Source of the DNA: Plenodomus lindquistii
Lineage: Eukaryota; Ascomycota; Dothideomycetes; Pleosporales; Leptosphaeriaceae
Length of the DNA stretch: 64,000 nt
NCBI GenBank assembly: GCA_025504975.1
Contig: JANUWI010000014.1
Location: 682,001-746,000, forward strand
Direction of reading: 5' to 3'
The position numbers and the translations under genes were made by a program. Positions 44,185 to 55,628 of the stretch are shown piece after piece. The notes beneath the pieces were generated by a model. It was not told the origin of the DNA, did not search any database, and worked only from the letters and a program-made list of their open reading frames with translations. The stretch's first letter is position 1, and each line of letters begins with the position of its first letter.

Positions 44185-44815
44185 CTACGTATTTCCTTCC
44201 TGCAACATCTCCATCGCGGGTACTGTAGCGTACCTGGCCATGACCTCAATGTTCTTCTCTTTGCTCATCTTCTCGTCCGTCTTGCTGATCTCTGCCAGCG
44301 TTCTGAAGTAGTCAATGTAAAACGCTGGCGTAAACGTATTGAAGAAAACAGCCTCCTCATTCGTAGGGTTCGAAAAAGTATGCGGCGCACGAATGGGAAC
44401 GGTGACGTAGTCGCCAACATGTGCGTCGTGGTACGCGCCATCGGGTGCATGAAAACGCACTACGCCCTTAGTCACGAGAAAGGTTTCATCGTGCATCTCG
44501 TGCCAATGGGCCGGGGGTCCAGCAGTATTGGCAGGAAGGGTGAACTGTTGTGAAAGACAAGTTAGTGAAATTCCTCCAGCTTCATTTCTAGGTTGAAGGA
44601 GTGCATACTTCTGCAGAGCCAATGCGATTGTCTTGAAAACGTTAGCTTGGAACATTTGTGTGAGGGTTAGATCTACCAGTCCGCGATCCATCTTCCATGA
44701 TCCTGCAGGTAATATGCCCTAGCTTGAGTATTTCTCCGGACTTTGCTGGAACGTAATTGATGGGCCTCCTTGGCATCTTCATCTGCGCGAGTGCTTGCCT
44801 CGCTTCGTCGTCCAT
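44185..44815 (-). CDS. Cupin-domain protein (RmlC-like, quercetin-dioxygenase-type)
   Basis: Three exons, 44677-44815, 44609-44631 (only 23 bases) and 44185-44544, give 173 residues. The sequence starts MDDEARQALAQMKMPRRPIN; exons 1-2 join as EDGSRTDNRIGSAEF, and exon 3 has FTLPANTAGPP. Cupin motif 1 is HWH at residues 67-69 with E74; motif 2 is GDYVTVPIRAPHTFSN with H109, so the metal-binding His/Glu set is complete. Intron 1 (45 bases) starts GTAGAT and ends CAAG, a rare AAG acceptor; intron 2 (64 bases) has GTATGC, CACTAAC and AACAG. Small cupins of this type are metal-dependent dioxygenases or isomerases; the substrate cannot be told. An unspliced frame starting at 44691 also exists but loses the conserved N-terminus. 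Confidence 0.82.
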
Positions 44816-45412
44816 GGTGGCGATCTGCAGATCTGTGTATGAAAAGACAGACGAGTCAGACTCTGTAAACTTAGTCAGTGCGACAGGATACAGGTGAAAT
44901 TTGCAGGAACTTTGGAACTAATAGTGTCGGAAGCTGTTGGCGAGAGTTTAGTATGTCTTCATGTTCAGCGATACCCGACAATGACGATGCGGAGAGCCGG
45001 CCGGCGTGCTCAGGCGTTCCGTTGCAGGCGGCACGAGTAACACTAAATTGAACACTCCAATGTGCATCGAGAAGTGAAAAACGTTTTTGCCAATTTGATG
45101 CAGTCTGTATCATACATCATATGGCGGAGAGCTTAGCTGGATACATGGGTGCAACCTGTTGAACTGAACTTTCTTGCTCCAACACCCCCGCATCCACAAC
45201 CGGTCTAGCGCAAGCGGCGCTTCCCGCGGTTAGCTTCCGCACCTTACGTATACTACAGGGGAGGGTAGTTGCCTAGGATCGGTTGATGACAGGACATCAC
45301 GCCCCATCATTGGCATACTTTTGCAGAATCAGACCGGATCCCTGCCCACTTTATGGAGTTCCACGTTGACTAACTCATCAGCTGCTACGTTGCAGCCCTC
45401 ACACTTACCAAC
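44816..45412. other. Divergent promoter of cupin and UCH genes
   Basis: About 600 bases between two divergent starts. No distinct site is recognised. Confidence 0.35.
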
Positions 45413-46147
45413 ATGGCGAAGAAGCAATTTACAATCCTGGAGAATAACCCAGAGGTCATGAACAGCCTGGCACAAGACCTCGGTCTAGACACAGATGCAT
45501 ACTCCTTCCACGACGTCTACTCGCTCACGGACCCAGACTTACTTGCTTTCATTCCCCGGCCTGTCGTCGCACTGCTCGTGATCATCCCACTCACACCGAC
45601 ATGGCATGCAGCACGCACATCAGAAGACAAAGACAAGCCCGAATATGCAGGCAAGGGCGACCAAGAACCCGTAATCTGGTTCAAACAAACTATCGGCGAC
45701 GCCTGCGGTAGCATCGGTCTCGTGCACTGCCTTCTCAACAGCGATGCTTCGAGCCATATCGCACCATCTTCCACGCTCGCAAAAATCCGAGACAGTGCCA
45801 TGGATAAAGGTATCTGGGAGCGAGCAAAAGTGCTAGAAGATTCAGAGGAGTTTGAACATGCACATGCGCGGGCTGCGCAGCTGGGCGATACCGCGACACC
45901 TGAACGTGGGAACGGTGAGCACACGGGTCAGCATTTCGTCGCATTTGTCAAGGCGCGGGACGGGCACTTGTGGGAGCTTGAGGGAAGTAGAATGGGGCCG
46001 TTGGATCGGGGTGCGTTGAGTGAGGAGGATGATGTGTTGAGTGCTGCAGCACTGGAGAAGGGGCTGGGGAGGCTGATGAGGATTGAGACAGAGCAGGGTG
46101 GCGATCAGAGATTCTCGGCTATAGCGCTTGCGCCGGTCTGGAAGTGA
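45413..46147 (+). CDS. yuh1: Ubiquitin carboxyl-terminal hydrolase (peptidase C12, UCH-L/Yuh1 type)
   Basis: Single exon of 244 residues, the usual length for the short UCH class without the UCH37 C-terminal extension. The catalytic set is intact: oxyanion Gln92 and nucleophile Cys98 in KQTIGDACGSIGLVHC, His174 in GQHFVAFV, and Asp183 in ARDGHLWELEG. The N-terminal ILENNPEVMNSLAQDLGL is the ubiquitin-contacting segment of the family. UCH enzymes cleave small adducts from the C-terminus of ubiquitin or Nedd8/Rub1 and process their precursors in the cytoplasm and nucleus. The loop between Cys98 and His174 (crossover loop) has ordinary length and is Glu/Ala-rich. The start is the first ATG, well positioned before the conserved N-terminus. 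Confidence 0.93.
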   Translation: MAKKQFTILENNPEVMNSLAQDLGLDTDAYSFHDVYSLTDPDLLAFIPRPVVALLVIIPLTPTWHAARTSEDKDKPEYAGKGDQEPVIWFKQTIGDACGSIGLVHCLLNSDASSHIAPSSTLAKIRDSAMDKGIWERAKVLEDSEEFEHAHARAAQLGDTATPERGNGEHTGQHFVAFVKARDGHLWELEGSRMGPLDRGALSEEDDVLSAAALEKGLGRLMRIETEQGGDQRFSAIALAPVWK

Positions 46148-46738
46148 GACGGTGTCCTCGTGTATTGTTTGCTGCATTCTAAGAGGATGCGACATATTTG
46201 GTTGCGTGCTCTTCGGGGCGTTGAGTAGGGCCAAGATCGATGGCGTACCACGCAACGTAGCGGCCGCGTCGCTACCAAGAGAACCGGTGCACTCTCTAAC
46301 TCTAAACAAGGAACAGACTGGCCAGTCAAGGGGACTACTTGTTTCATGCTGCGACACTGTACGGTGATAGGTGAGAGAATCTAACAGTTTTCTCAGGGCC
46401 TCGTCCCCCCACAGATGTGAGGCGCTACTTTGGTGTCGCCGCCGGCCATACCCGTAGAATTTCGTACAGCGCTGGCAAAAATCTTGTCGTCACCATATGA
46501 TACTATCGCAGGATCTTGCAGGTGAACGTGTACAGTGAAGTAGCCAAAATGCATTAGAGATGACTCACAATAAGTCAATTGTTAACATAAGAAAAATCTC
46601 GTGTCTAGACAAGTAATCCGCTCTGCTATGCCAGCCCATGAAAAAACCACCACAAAATGCACAACCCAGGGTATCTTTCATGACACCAAAACTCCATGAC
46701 CACCGTGACAAACGAAACAGTCCCGCTCCACCGCGATC
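46148..46738. other. Convergent intergenic region
   Basis: About 590 bases with no supported gene or repeat. Confidence 0.35.
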
Positions 46739-47091
46739 CTATTTGCCCCTGCAAGGCAACTTCATGCGCATCCATTCGTCTCCCACGATGGCATGGCCAA
46801 CGCGGGATTCATAAAACATGCGCTGTTTTTGTTGGCGCTCCCTGTAGGTCATGAAGTGCTTGTGTATCCTGCCCTTGCTGTCGCGGAAGTATTCGTACTT
46901 TTCTTCACCCTATACAGTGTTGGTATGTGTATGTGAAGCGAGACTACGCAAGGTGCAAGAATACTTACGATGATCTCATGGAGCATTTGCTCCTCTGGGT
47001 TCATCTTGGTGTAATAGAGTGGCTTGGGCAGTGGCTTTTCGCCAGACAACCGCGACGAGATGGTGGATATGCTTGTGCGTACGTACAGCAT
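46739..47091 (-). CDS. Small protein of unknown function (97 residues)
   Basis: Two exons, 46969-47091 and 46739-46909, across a 59-base intron (GTAAGT donor, TATAG acceptor) in phase 0. The protein begins MLYVRTSISTISSRLSGEKP, Ser/Arg-rich without acidic residues for the first 17 positions, which could act as a mitochondrial targeting sequence (inference). It continues YYTKMNPEEQMLHEIIGEEK, then YEYFRDSKGRIHKHFMTYRE and WMRMKLPCRGK at the end. The high share of charged and aromatic residues and the clean splice argue for a real gene. I do not recognise a family. An AT-rich TATA-like stretch (47262-47277) lies about 170-190 bases upstream. Confidence 0.7.
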
Positions 47092-48601
47092 TGTGAGGAT
47101 TGCTGTTGTGGTGTGTGTGGTGTATGTAGTTGAGTTGAAAAGTGTTTGTATGCGGATTTGGTGGGTATACTATGTGCTTTTCCAAAGTGCGTGTTGTAAT
47201 TGTGGAAGATGGGATAGAAGCCTGGAGCCACAGGGGGGAAGCCGTTCTTATTTGCAGTGTGATGGAATATAATATATTACAAGTCGTGGACCATAATTAG
47301 GTGTCCTGAAGGAAACCAACCAGGTTGGGAGCGATTTCGGGGTCTTTTGTGGGTGGACTTTGGTTGAAGAGTGGACTTGGTGTGGTACCGGCTTTGTTTA
47401 GATCGTGACCATTGAATATGCTGCAGTAGTAGCGTGAATATAGTACCTCGCACCAGGTACTCGTCGATAAGGTCGCAGGAAAAACGGCCTCGCCAGATCT
47501 AATCCCGGTCTGCAGGAATGCGACTCAGCATATATAACCGCGCATGAGTAAATCACCAGCGTACCGCCGCAGCAGCACAATATGCTGGGCCACACACATT
47601 TAGACTACCTACTGTCTTGGCTACACAGCCCTTTCCTTTTTACTGCATTACGCAGCTTGCCTCCAAGCCCGCGCCCAGACTGGCCGAGTCAAACCCCATT
47701 TCCGACTGTTACCCCACGGGGCCCAGTTGTGCTGCAAATCAATCACACGCACAGTACGTGTCGATGTACAAAGCCTCCCTGCCACGTCCCCCCTTCCTGG
47801 CGTGGCGGCGTCAAGACACGCAAGACTTCTGCGCCGCGCCCAGGAGGCGGAGGCTTGTCAGGAATGAAGATCGAGGGCTGCGGACTCGAGTGGGGATCGA
47901 TGGGAGGGTTGTGTACTGTAGATCTGCATTACCAAGAACTTGGCGTTTTGTGTCAGGGAGGAGGAGGGTTCGATGCGGTTAGTTTGCGGGAGGGAATGAT
48001 CGACGGCTATCAAACAGAACCGCGAACATTGGTGCTTCGCATCGTGTTTGATCATGCCACGACGAGAGTGGTAGTTAATATCACTATTGCTGTTCATACT
48101 TGTAGAATTCTATCATGCTTTCACATTTCGAGTTTCTTGGCCAAGGTCGCTCAATATGAACTTGTGTAGCTTGTCCAAAGTTCCGGGTCACCCCCACACT
48201 TAATCTTAAACTTCAATGAACAGGAAAACTTCGGTCTCTGATTCTGGGCATACTGCATTGGTGCAACTTCTTACAAGCTTGTATTACGCACTTCCCAAAG
48301 GAGGCTCGGCCTACTTTGTGTGCCAGCGGCGAGGATACCTGGGGATGATCCGGGGATTGACGGGAAGATTCGGACAGCGACACATTGTGATCGACGCTGC
48401 CATCACCAATGTGGCTGGGGCCTCTACGCTGAATCGAGTATCGCATCGTGACTGGGCATTGAATTCGGCAGGCGCCGTGTTGATTACTACTGAGACAGGG
48501 CGACGTCTCGAAGCGTTACGCTGTGCTTGTTTGTGTTCGGCTGACCTCGCCCGACCCTCCGTCATCCAAATGACAAGATGATATACATGCATCTTGGCTA
48601 G
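47092..48601. other. Intergenic region between the 97-residue gene and the transporter
   Basis: About 1.5 kb. The only candidate is the 195-codon plus-strand frame at 47582-48169. No RNA gene or repeat is seen. Confidence 0.35.
47582..48169 (+). CDS. Weak candidate frame with a TATA box, no recognisable product
   Basis: A 195-codon frame from a true ATG, with TATATAA 45 bases upstream (47531-47537). The product (starting MLGHTHLDYLLSWLHSPFLF) is Pro/Gly/Thr-rich in the middle, has no domain and uses unbiased codons, so it may be chance. Reported because the promoter-like element is well placed. Confidence 0.2.
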   Translation: MLGHTHLDYLLSWLHSPFLFTALRSLPPSPRPDWPSQTPFPTVTPRGPVVLQINHTHSTCRCTKPPCHVPPSWRGGVKTRKTSAPRPGGGGLSGMKIEGCGLEWGSMGGLCTVDLHYQELGVLCQGGGGFDAVSLREGMIDGYQTEPRTLVLRIVFDHATTRVVVNITIAVHTCRILSCFHISSFLAKVAQYELV

Positions 48602-50336
48602 CTACAACACATACCTAAAGTACGGATTCTAAGTCGCAGTCAGCAGTCACCCCCCTTGAAGCCTGTGCGCGCGGAGGCAGCTTACCTCCTTGTCCGTCAA
48701 GTCCATGAAGGCGAGTCTATCTCGTTCCTCCTCGTTCACCAGCAAGCCCTCCCTCTTCCGGTTTTCCTTCGCGAGGACGACATACAACGCGACTGCTGCG
48801 GTGATGGTGACGCAATAGCTATCCTAGTCAGCATAGCCCGTACCCACGCGCGTCATGACTTGACACGACAGAGTACCTACCAGATGATCAATCCTGTCCA
48901 CAACTGAGGATAGTGGTCCGCCTTCTCTTGACTCTTGATAAGCTGCGGCCCCACAATATTACCCACGCAGTATGCCACGAAGATCGCTGCTGCCATTGCG
49001 CTTTTCTTGGTAGCTCCCGCGACATTGCTCATTCCAATGACAATGGTTTGACTGACGACTGCGCCGAATGTGCCAATAATTGAGTATCCCGCGACAGGCG
49101 TGGCGGCATGATACGTCCACTTCGATTTCCAGATCATCGCACAGCCTGCTATGACTGGAAGGCAATTCACAACGAGCAAAATGAGGCGTATATTCGTGAT
49201 CCGAGAAGATAGGTACCCGCAAAGCAGGATAGTGATAAGACACAAGCCGCCCAAGGGAAATTGCCAGAGAATAGATTCGAGTGTCGACCATCCAAATGTG
49301 CTTACGATCAACGGACCAAAGCCGGACACCGCGCCATTGACTGTGTACGCCGACGCCATAAGGATGAAGACCAGCCAAACCTTGAGATCCAGGAACGCCT
49401 CCTTCAGCTGCGACGTCTTGATTTGTTGACATCGTACACCGGTCTGGCCTTTTCGAAGTCGTTCAACTGCAACGATACGCTCAGCCGGCGTCAAGAACCA
49501 CGCCGAGACCGGGGAGTTTGGAATAAAAAAGCACCATATGCCAAATAGGAACGTCAGGCACCCGGCGAGAATGTAGATGTACTGCCATCTCGTTAGACTT
49601 CCACCAGTGATTTGCGCGAAGCCATAGTTGAGTGCGCCGCCGATGATGGTGAACAAGCCCGTGGATGAAAACCACCATGACTGCCTTAGCGCTTGTTCCT
49701 CTTGTGTGTAGTACCCGGAGATGATACACATGAAGCCTGTTGGGATGATGCTCTCCACAAACCCGAGGAAGAAGCGCTGAGCATAAAGACCTTGGTAGGT
49801 AGTCACCGCAGCCGTTAACATGCATATCAGAGCCCACACGACAACTACACCACCGAGTATGCGTCCAAGATTGAATCTCTGAAGCGCAAAGGTCATTGGG
49901 TAGAGACCAGCGAGCATCCCGAAGTAGAACATCGATGTCGCCCAACTAAGCCTGGATGTATTCGTTGTAGGTGGCGTGGTCGATGTATTCACGACGCTCA
50001 ATCGTAGGTCTCTCGTCATCCCAAAGAGCACTGCTGAGCCAAGAATGGCTTTATCGTAATACACCAGTCCATACCCTAAGGTTATTGGTATCGCAAACAT
50101 CAGGCTGCAGATGCTGACATACCCAAGATCATAGCCGGGATCAAAAACCAGTCAATCTTTCTCAGCACTCTTGCTTCATCCTGTGGATCAATGTCCCGCG
50201 CATGTTCTCCCACAAGGCCAATCGCGACGTCCTTTCCCAGCGAGAGTGAATTGGCACCTGACTCAGGGTCATGGTGGCTGTCTGATGGTGGGGGACCTGA
50301 GTGAGTGCTCTTCTCGTTTTGTTCGGGGGCAGCCAT
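48602..50336 (-). CDS. MFS transporter, Dal5/allantoate-permease type (anion:cation symporter family)
   Basis: Four exons, 50123-50336, 48881-50075, 48686-48818 and 48602-48628, give 522 residues; introns are 47, 62 and 57 bases. The hydrophilic N-terminus ends in RKIDWFLIPAMILGYGLVYYDKA, the usual entry to TM1 in this family. About twelve hydrophobic segments follow, with FGMLAGLYPMTFALQRFNLG, FFLGFVESIIPTGFMCIISG and a loop ending AERIVAVERLRKGQTG. The C-terminus KENRKREGLL...DLTDKENPYFRYVL is the classic tail of Dal5/Tna1-like permeases and is only recovered with the last two introns removed. These plasma-membrane symporters import allantoate, nicotinate, biotin-related or other organic anions; the substrate is unknown. 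No pathway genes lie beside it. Confidence 0.92.
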
Positions 50337-51626
50337 GGCTTACACAAAACGTTCGGCTGTGTAACAAGTCAAAGCAACGGACTGAAACAGTTGAGCGATT
50401 TTTTTCAAACAGTCGTATGCATTATGTGACCCGATCATACACGGCCTGGATACACACGGGATGCAACGCCCACAGCTTAGCGCAACATGTCGACATGCAA
50501 ACTCGCTCACCTGTCGCTTCTGGGCAGAGTACTCTGTGACGAATTAGACGGCGATGAGATCCATGGCGACAACATGCGATTGGTCACAATGATGGAAACG
50601 TTACGACTTGCATCTCCGCGAGGTTGGGATGAACACGGGCCGCAGCTTACTATCGCCGAAGAAGGTAGGCGTGATTGATGACATAATTATGAGAAAATCT
50701 CGATGCGAGCTGTGTGCATCCGTCTGTCGCGCTCATACACCGTGCCGCCATTCCATCAATCGAGCGCTTCTGCTAAGGTACACACGTAGTGTGCATCCAC
50801 TTCGCAGCATCGAGCATCAATCATGCACTTCGCAGTGTCACGCATCAATCGCGCGCTTCACAGCACCTAGCATCCATTACGCTCAGCTAGCAAGCCCAAG
50901 GCGTTATCTTAGGAAAGAATGTCCCAAACGAAACGAACATAGATGGTCTCCTGCCTCGCTCAATCTGTCTGTCCCTCCCATCAACAGATTTCGAGCTGGA
51001 TGCAAAACGCGGAATAAAACCCGCGCGCTTTGTACGAGACAAGAGTGAACAAACTTGCGACGATCTTTGAGTACGGAACCGGCTGATTTTTTAATCATGT
51101 GTCGGACCTTCGTAATTTATCTGTCGAGACATTGTCTTTTTTTCCTTTTCCATGCTATGTAGTTGTGATTTGTCTTGGGGGTAGGAGATATGCATGTCTA
51201 CATTTTGCTTCATCCATGTGGCGAGATCAGATAGCTTGATGACATAAGAATTGTGTATTGACAACGTTCGTGCAGACTGAGTGCTACATATACCTTTCCA
51301 TCGCAGAATCGATGGTGGGTGCATCAACCAATGCAATCCATCGCGTGCCCTTCTGAAATATTCAGACCCTTTATAACCACATACACGGACTGCAAAGGTC
51401 CTTGTACAACTCGTCACCATGCTTCGCTTCTTACACCCAAAACTTTGAACGCCGTACGGACAATTTACATGCGCCCGTACCTGATGATGAAAATGCAAGC
51501 TGGTCTTCGTTCGCCCCTCTACTCCATTGACCGCTGTGAGATAAGACAAGATAGGAAATGTTAGCGGTGGGGTATACTGAGCCGTGAAAACCGTTGAGGA
51601 TGATAAATTGATACGAGGAAATAAGT
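50337..51626. other. Upstream region of the transporter / 3' flank of SSH4
   Basis: About 1.3 kb. It contains the degenerate 28-base tandem repeat at 50754-50890. No gene is seen. Confidence 0.35.
50754..50890. repeat. Degenerate 28-base tandem repeat, about four units
   Basis: Units beginning CATCAATC or CATCCA recur at 50754, 50794, 50815, 50843 and 50871, each followed by a variant of GCGCTTC(A/G)CAG. The clearest pair is 50815-50842 and 50843-50870, both exactly 28 bases. It lies about 420-550 bases upstream of the transporter start. Confidence 0.6.
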
Positions 51627-53338
51627 CTAACGCGGACCTCGCGGTCGGGACGTTTGTGTGGAGCTGCGGACTCTAATGGTGGGCGGTCGGACAGTAGGCG
51701 CGTCAGCGGTCGCGGCATCGTAGCTAGGGATGGGTGGGCTACTATTGCCCTGTCGCTGCTGGTTCTGGATGAGAGGCGCCCTTTCATCCCAGAATCCGTC
51801 TTGATGTCGAGCTGTTGTGCTCAGGCTTGGTGAACCCACTGGACTGCTATACTCTGGTGGCAGTTCACCTGGCTGGAGAAATCCAAGTCCTTGCGCTGCG
51901 GTAATAGAAGATGTGCCAGTGTTTTCGCTGGTACCCTCGCCGATGTCCTCGTTTGAGTCCACAACGCTGAGTGCGGCCAGTGAGATATCAGTGGGGCTTC
52001 GCTGAGGTCCAGGGCTGGTAGGTTGATTGCGACCAAAACGCATTTGTTGACTGCTCGATCGAGCGTGTCCATAACCTGCTTGGATATAACTTCCACCCAT
52101 TCCTTCTCTAACGCCGTCGCGTCCGGAATCCAGGAGAATGGAGCCCTGCTCGCTACCATACGGGGGTGGAGGAGCCAGGCTACCCGTTTGTGGAGCCAGA
52201 CCCCACTTCTTCACGTTCGCCTCGATGAACACAAAGCCCATTTGACCAAAGTTGACGTGAACCTGACATGGGCCATTGGCACCAATTGTGGGGAAGAAAT
52301 TCTGTGTCTTGAGTCCATGTGCCACGTCGTCGAGCTTCTTCCCATTGCGGGTGAAAAAGAGAGTTCCTGTGCGAGGCCGGTACCCAACACCAATGACGTC
52401 TCCCTGTACATAAGATGGGCCGTATCCAGAGGGTGTGAAAGGTTGGTTGTATCGTCGGTTTCCGTTGGACATGTATGAAATGGAAGCTTTGTGATAACCT
52501 GTGACTGTTTTAGCGCTGTCTATTACTTAGAAAAGTCCGACTAGGCATACCTGGTAGTCGGAATAACGGATAAGGTTTCGTGGTAACGCCGACAGCGATG
52601 CTCGTATTTTCTGGCTTTTCATAGACCTTGGCCTCCCAATAGTAGACCTCGTTTTGTTTTGGAATAGGCAGATTGCTCTGCACACTGCACTCTGCATCAA
52701 AGAACTCAATCTCAGTCCGCGCCTCGACAAAGCAATTAGCAATCTCCAGTTCTGGCTCAAACTCCCAGGCAGACACGCCCTTCTCCTGTATTGCGAGGAA
52801 CTGTGATAGCGAAATGTCGGTTTGCACGGATTCGGGTGGGTTGGCCTGCACAAAAGCTAGGTACAATGTCAGCATCATCCCATATCGTCAGTTGTTGAAG
52901 AGCCGGGTTGTATGACGTACCCTTTGCACGCATGTACTCGGCCCTCTGCAGGTCGTCCATGTCCTCCAGCGCCTCGGCCTCTTCCTTCGCAAACTGCTGC
53001 TCGTCGTCATATTCGCCGGGCCGGGATAGCCGGTCAAGGAATATGCGCCCTTGGGAGGTGTATCGGAAGTAGTAGACAATGGCTGCGATGATGAGGCACA
53101 CGCCCGCTGCGCCGAGGACTGAGAAGATGCCGATCATGATGCCCTTGGCCGTTGAACTCAGGCCGCCATTTGCAGTCGCTATCCGGACGGCGGCATGGTG
53201 TGAGGTGTGCTGTCTCTGCCGGTTCTGCTGGCTCTGCAGGCTGGTGGGCTGGGCGGAGGGCGCATGGCCGCCCGCGAGGACCGACCTGAGCAGCGTCGTG
53301 GGCAGCGAGCCCGCAAGCAGCGCATCCTGCTGGGGCAT
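51627..53338 (-). CDS. ssh4: SPRY-domain Rsp5 adaptor, SSH4/EAR1 family
   Basis: Three exons, 52921-53338, 52551-52856 and 51627-52498, give 531 residues; introns are 64 and 52 bases. One membrane segment lies at residues 66-91 (GIMIGIFSVLGAAGVCLIIA), then an acidic stretch (EYDDEQQFAKEEAEALEDMD). A SPRY domain covers roughly residues 190-340 (YYWEAKVYEKPENTSIAVGV, GDVIGVGYRPRTGTLFFTRN, FPTIGANGPCQVHVNFGQMG). The long disordered C-terminus carries two PY motifs, PPPY (352-355) and PPEY (455-458). In yeast, Ssh4 and Ear1 sit in endosomal/vacuolar membranes and recruit Rsp5 through PY motifs to ubiquitinate cargo for the multivesicular body pathway; the layout here matches exactly. Divergent from KAP104 with 2.3 kb between the starts. 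Confidence 0.93.
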
Positions 53339-53475
53339 CGCAGGGCGTGTGGCGTGTGCTGGTGGTCCCTAACGAGCAGCGATGGAGTTGCGACGGACAG
53401 AGAGCCGTGCCACAGGCGTGTGGATGGAGCAGTGGGGGCCGCCTGTGATTGGCGACGCTCGGCAACGGCGGAATG

Positions 53476-53495
53476 GTGATGTGATGTGATGTGAT
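53476..53495. repeat. (GTGAT)n pentanucleotide repeat
   Basis: Four GTGAT units in tandem, about 140 bases upstream of the SSH4 start. Confidence 0.75.
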
Positions 53496-53510
53496 GCTAT
53501 GTTGAGGGCG

Positions 53511-53573
53511 GCGATGCGAACGATGCGGCGATGCGAGCGGCGATGCGAATGGCGATGCGAATGGCGATGCACG
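53511..53573. repeat. GCGATGCGAATG-type minisatellite
   Basis: Variants of a 9-12-base GGCGATGCGAAT unit repeated about five times; the last units are the most regular (12 bases). Confidence 0.75.
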
Positions 53574-55628
53574 TGTGCTCGTTGCCGTCGTGTGCAATGG
53601 GAATGTCTGTCCAGGTCGGTCGAGGTGAAGGTCAAGGTGGGAGCGAAGGCTGAGACTCCAACTGCTCGACTGACGCAGGCTAGCCTTGGTACCCGGCTGC
53701 TTTGCCACCTCCGCTGCACGGCACGACGTAATCACCTCCCTAACCGCGACTCTGCAAGGACACGCGACCGCGCTGAAAACGTTGCACTGCTGCGACTATG
53801 CAAATTGCGCTGGGTCGAGCGACTTTCAAGGTCACCAACTAGGTCTTTTGCTACGCGTTCGCTGTCCTGATACGAATGTCTAGTCCGGGAACAGGCAATC
53901 ACAACTTCAACCCGTCTGCATCTGCCCACTGTTCCAGCTCACCACCCAGGCCTGCATCTCAGCGACAGCGCATCTGCTTGGCGCCGCCCTTGCACGCTCT
54001 GGCAGCATGCTTTATTTGGCCTGCGCATTTTGAAGGAAGACAATTCACGTTCGGTAGACGCGCGGGAGTACAGCATTTGAAACCCCTGGATGCCATTCAA
54101 TTCAGGTTGTTGCACCATTGTGAAACACCAACACGACAGAGCCGCCGTCGCGCTCCGCTGACCCTGTCATTACCCCAGATCTCTCCTGGCAGCTTCTCCG
54201 GTAGGTTGGCATTTTCTACATCCTTGTAGTTGTTTGCTTGCTTACCCCTCCGCCCTTGATACTCGGTACAGATTTGAGATCCATGTACTCTCTCCGTCGC
54301 CAACATCAGTGGGTCGGTTTGAGCAGTGCCGATACTATGCAATCAATGTGCCAGCTCTTATCTCTACCAGGACTGTTCACTTGGTCAGAACATATTTAGT
54401 ACCGCTCCTGGATCTCCCTTCTCCATCTGCACCAGCAGCATGTCTGTTAATGGTGTGCATCTGCTGATTGAGATAGCCTAGCGGGAGCAGCGAAAGCAAT
54501 AGAGAAGGTAGCGGTGGAGATTATGATGAAGATTTTCGCAATCTAGTCGTTTCGTCGAAACTAGTAAAGATGCCGGGTTCTTGCGAACGATTGCTTTTGC
54601 TCGTGGTGAGGTCGAGGGCCTTGGCCACGCATCGTGGCTTCCCTCCGGCGCCCAGCCGTTCTTTACCCTCGATCATGGTGTTGTTAGTGATTAGGTATGT
54701 AGGGGCTACACAAAGCAAAGAGATAGAAGAGGCACTGCGACACAAGAGCGCAGCCCTCATAGGGGTAGCTGGAGGATGGCGTGCAATTAGGCCAGCAGCG
54801 ATGCAGGTGCAGTGGAAAAGGCTTGCAGCACGTGGAGTTTTGTCAACGCGAGCTCCTAACGTGGCTCACTATGGAAACTACATGACTTATGCAGTCATCG
54901 TTACTTGTTCAAAAACGTCGAGGGTATGTATGTCTTTGCAGTGATGAGCACTTGCTCACAGTCACCTTGTGCTCGAACACCAGCCCTAGACTACCGGTAG
55001 CAAGCGAAGTGGGATGGCAAAGTTACAGCGGGCCGACCCCCCCATAACGCACTGCACAAATCTCCGTACTCGAGAGCTCGCCCGCCTTGTACCCTCCTGT
55101 CTGTCCAAGAAGGTGTTGTCTACGGCCTCGAGATTCGCCGAGTGCACTGGGAGAAGCACCTTTGACGTCGTTGCACTGCAGCCCCTCCATTCCACCGTCT
55201 CGCCCACAGCGCACAGCCACTGGTCGCAGGCTCCGCTGCACGTTCTCCGTCCCCCCCGCGTCACCTGCTAGCAACCTGCTAGCAAACTTGGTCTTGCAGC
55301 GCCCGCAAAAATTTGTATACTGCGAAACATTTGTATCACCTGAGAAAATGGTCGCAGCGTTGTAACACCGGCCGACTACGCGAGCACGCTGGTACGTAGA
55401 TTGGCTTCTTGTCCCTTCGCTCCACCGCTTTGCCCATGCGCAAGGCAGAGCTAACCATGTACCGCTCCACCAGATCAACCTTGAGCCGCTACGCTCTCCT
55501 GTCCGCCCTGCCCTCTGCGCCTGCGCCTGCACCGCGCACTCCTCCCGACAGCCAGCCGCCCTTTGATACGCTGGTTGAGGCCCCTCGCCGCCTTCCCCGC
55601 ACCGCATACCAAACCGCACCACACCACC

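Larger units (their letters stand above)
53339..55628. other. Divergent region between SSH4 and KAP104
   Basis: About 2.3 kb, GC-rich near both starts, with two simple repeats near the SSH4 side. Several frames overlap in all phases, including a long minus-strand one across the KAP104 start, but none has recognisable content. Confidence 0.35.

Noticed and set aside
44185..44691. Cupin gene as a single exon starting MDRGLVDLTL
   Set aside because: It replaces the conserved EDGSRTDNRIGSAEF region with translated intron sequence; the spliced model preserves the family N-terminus.
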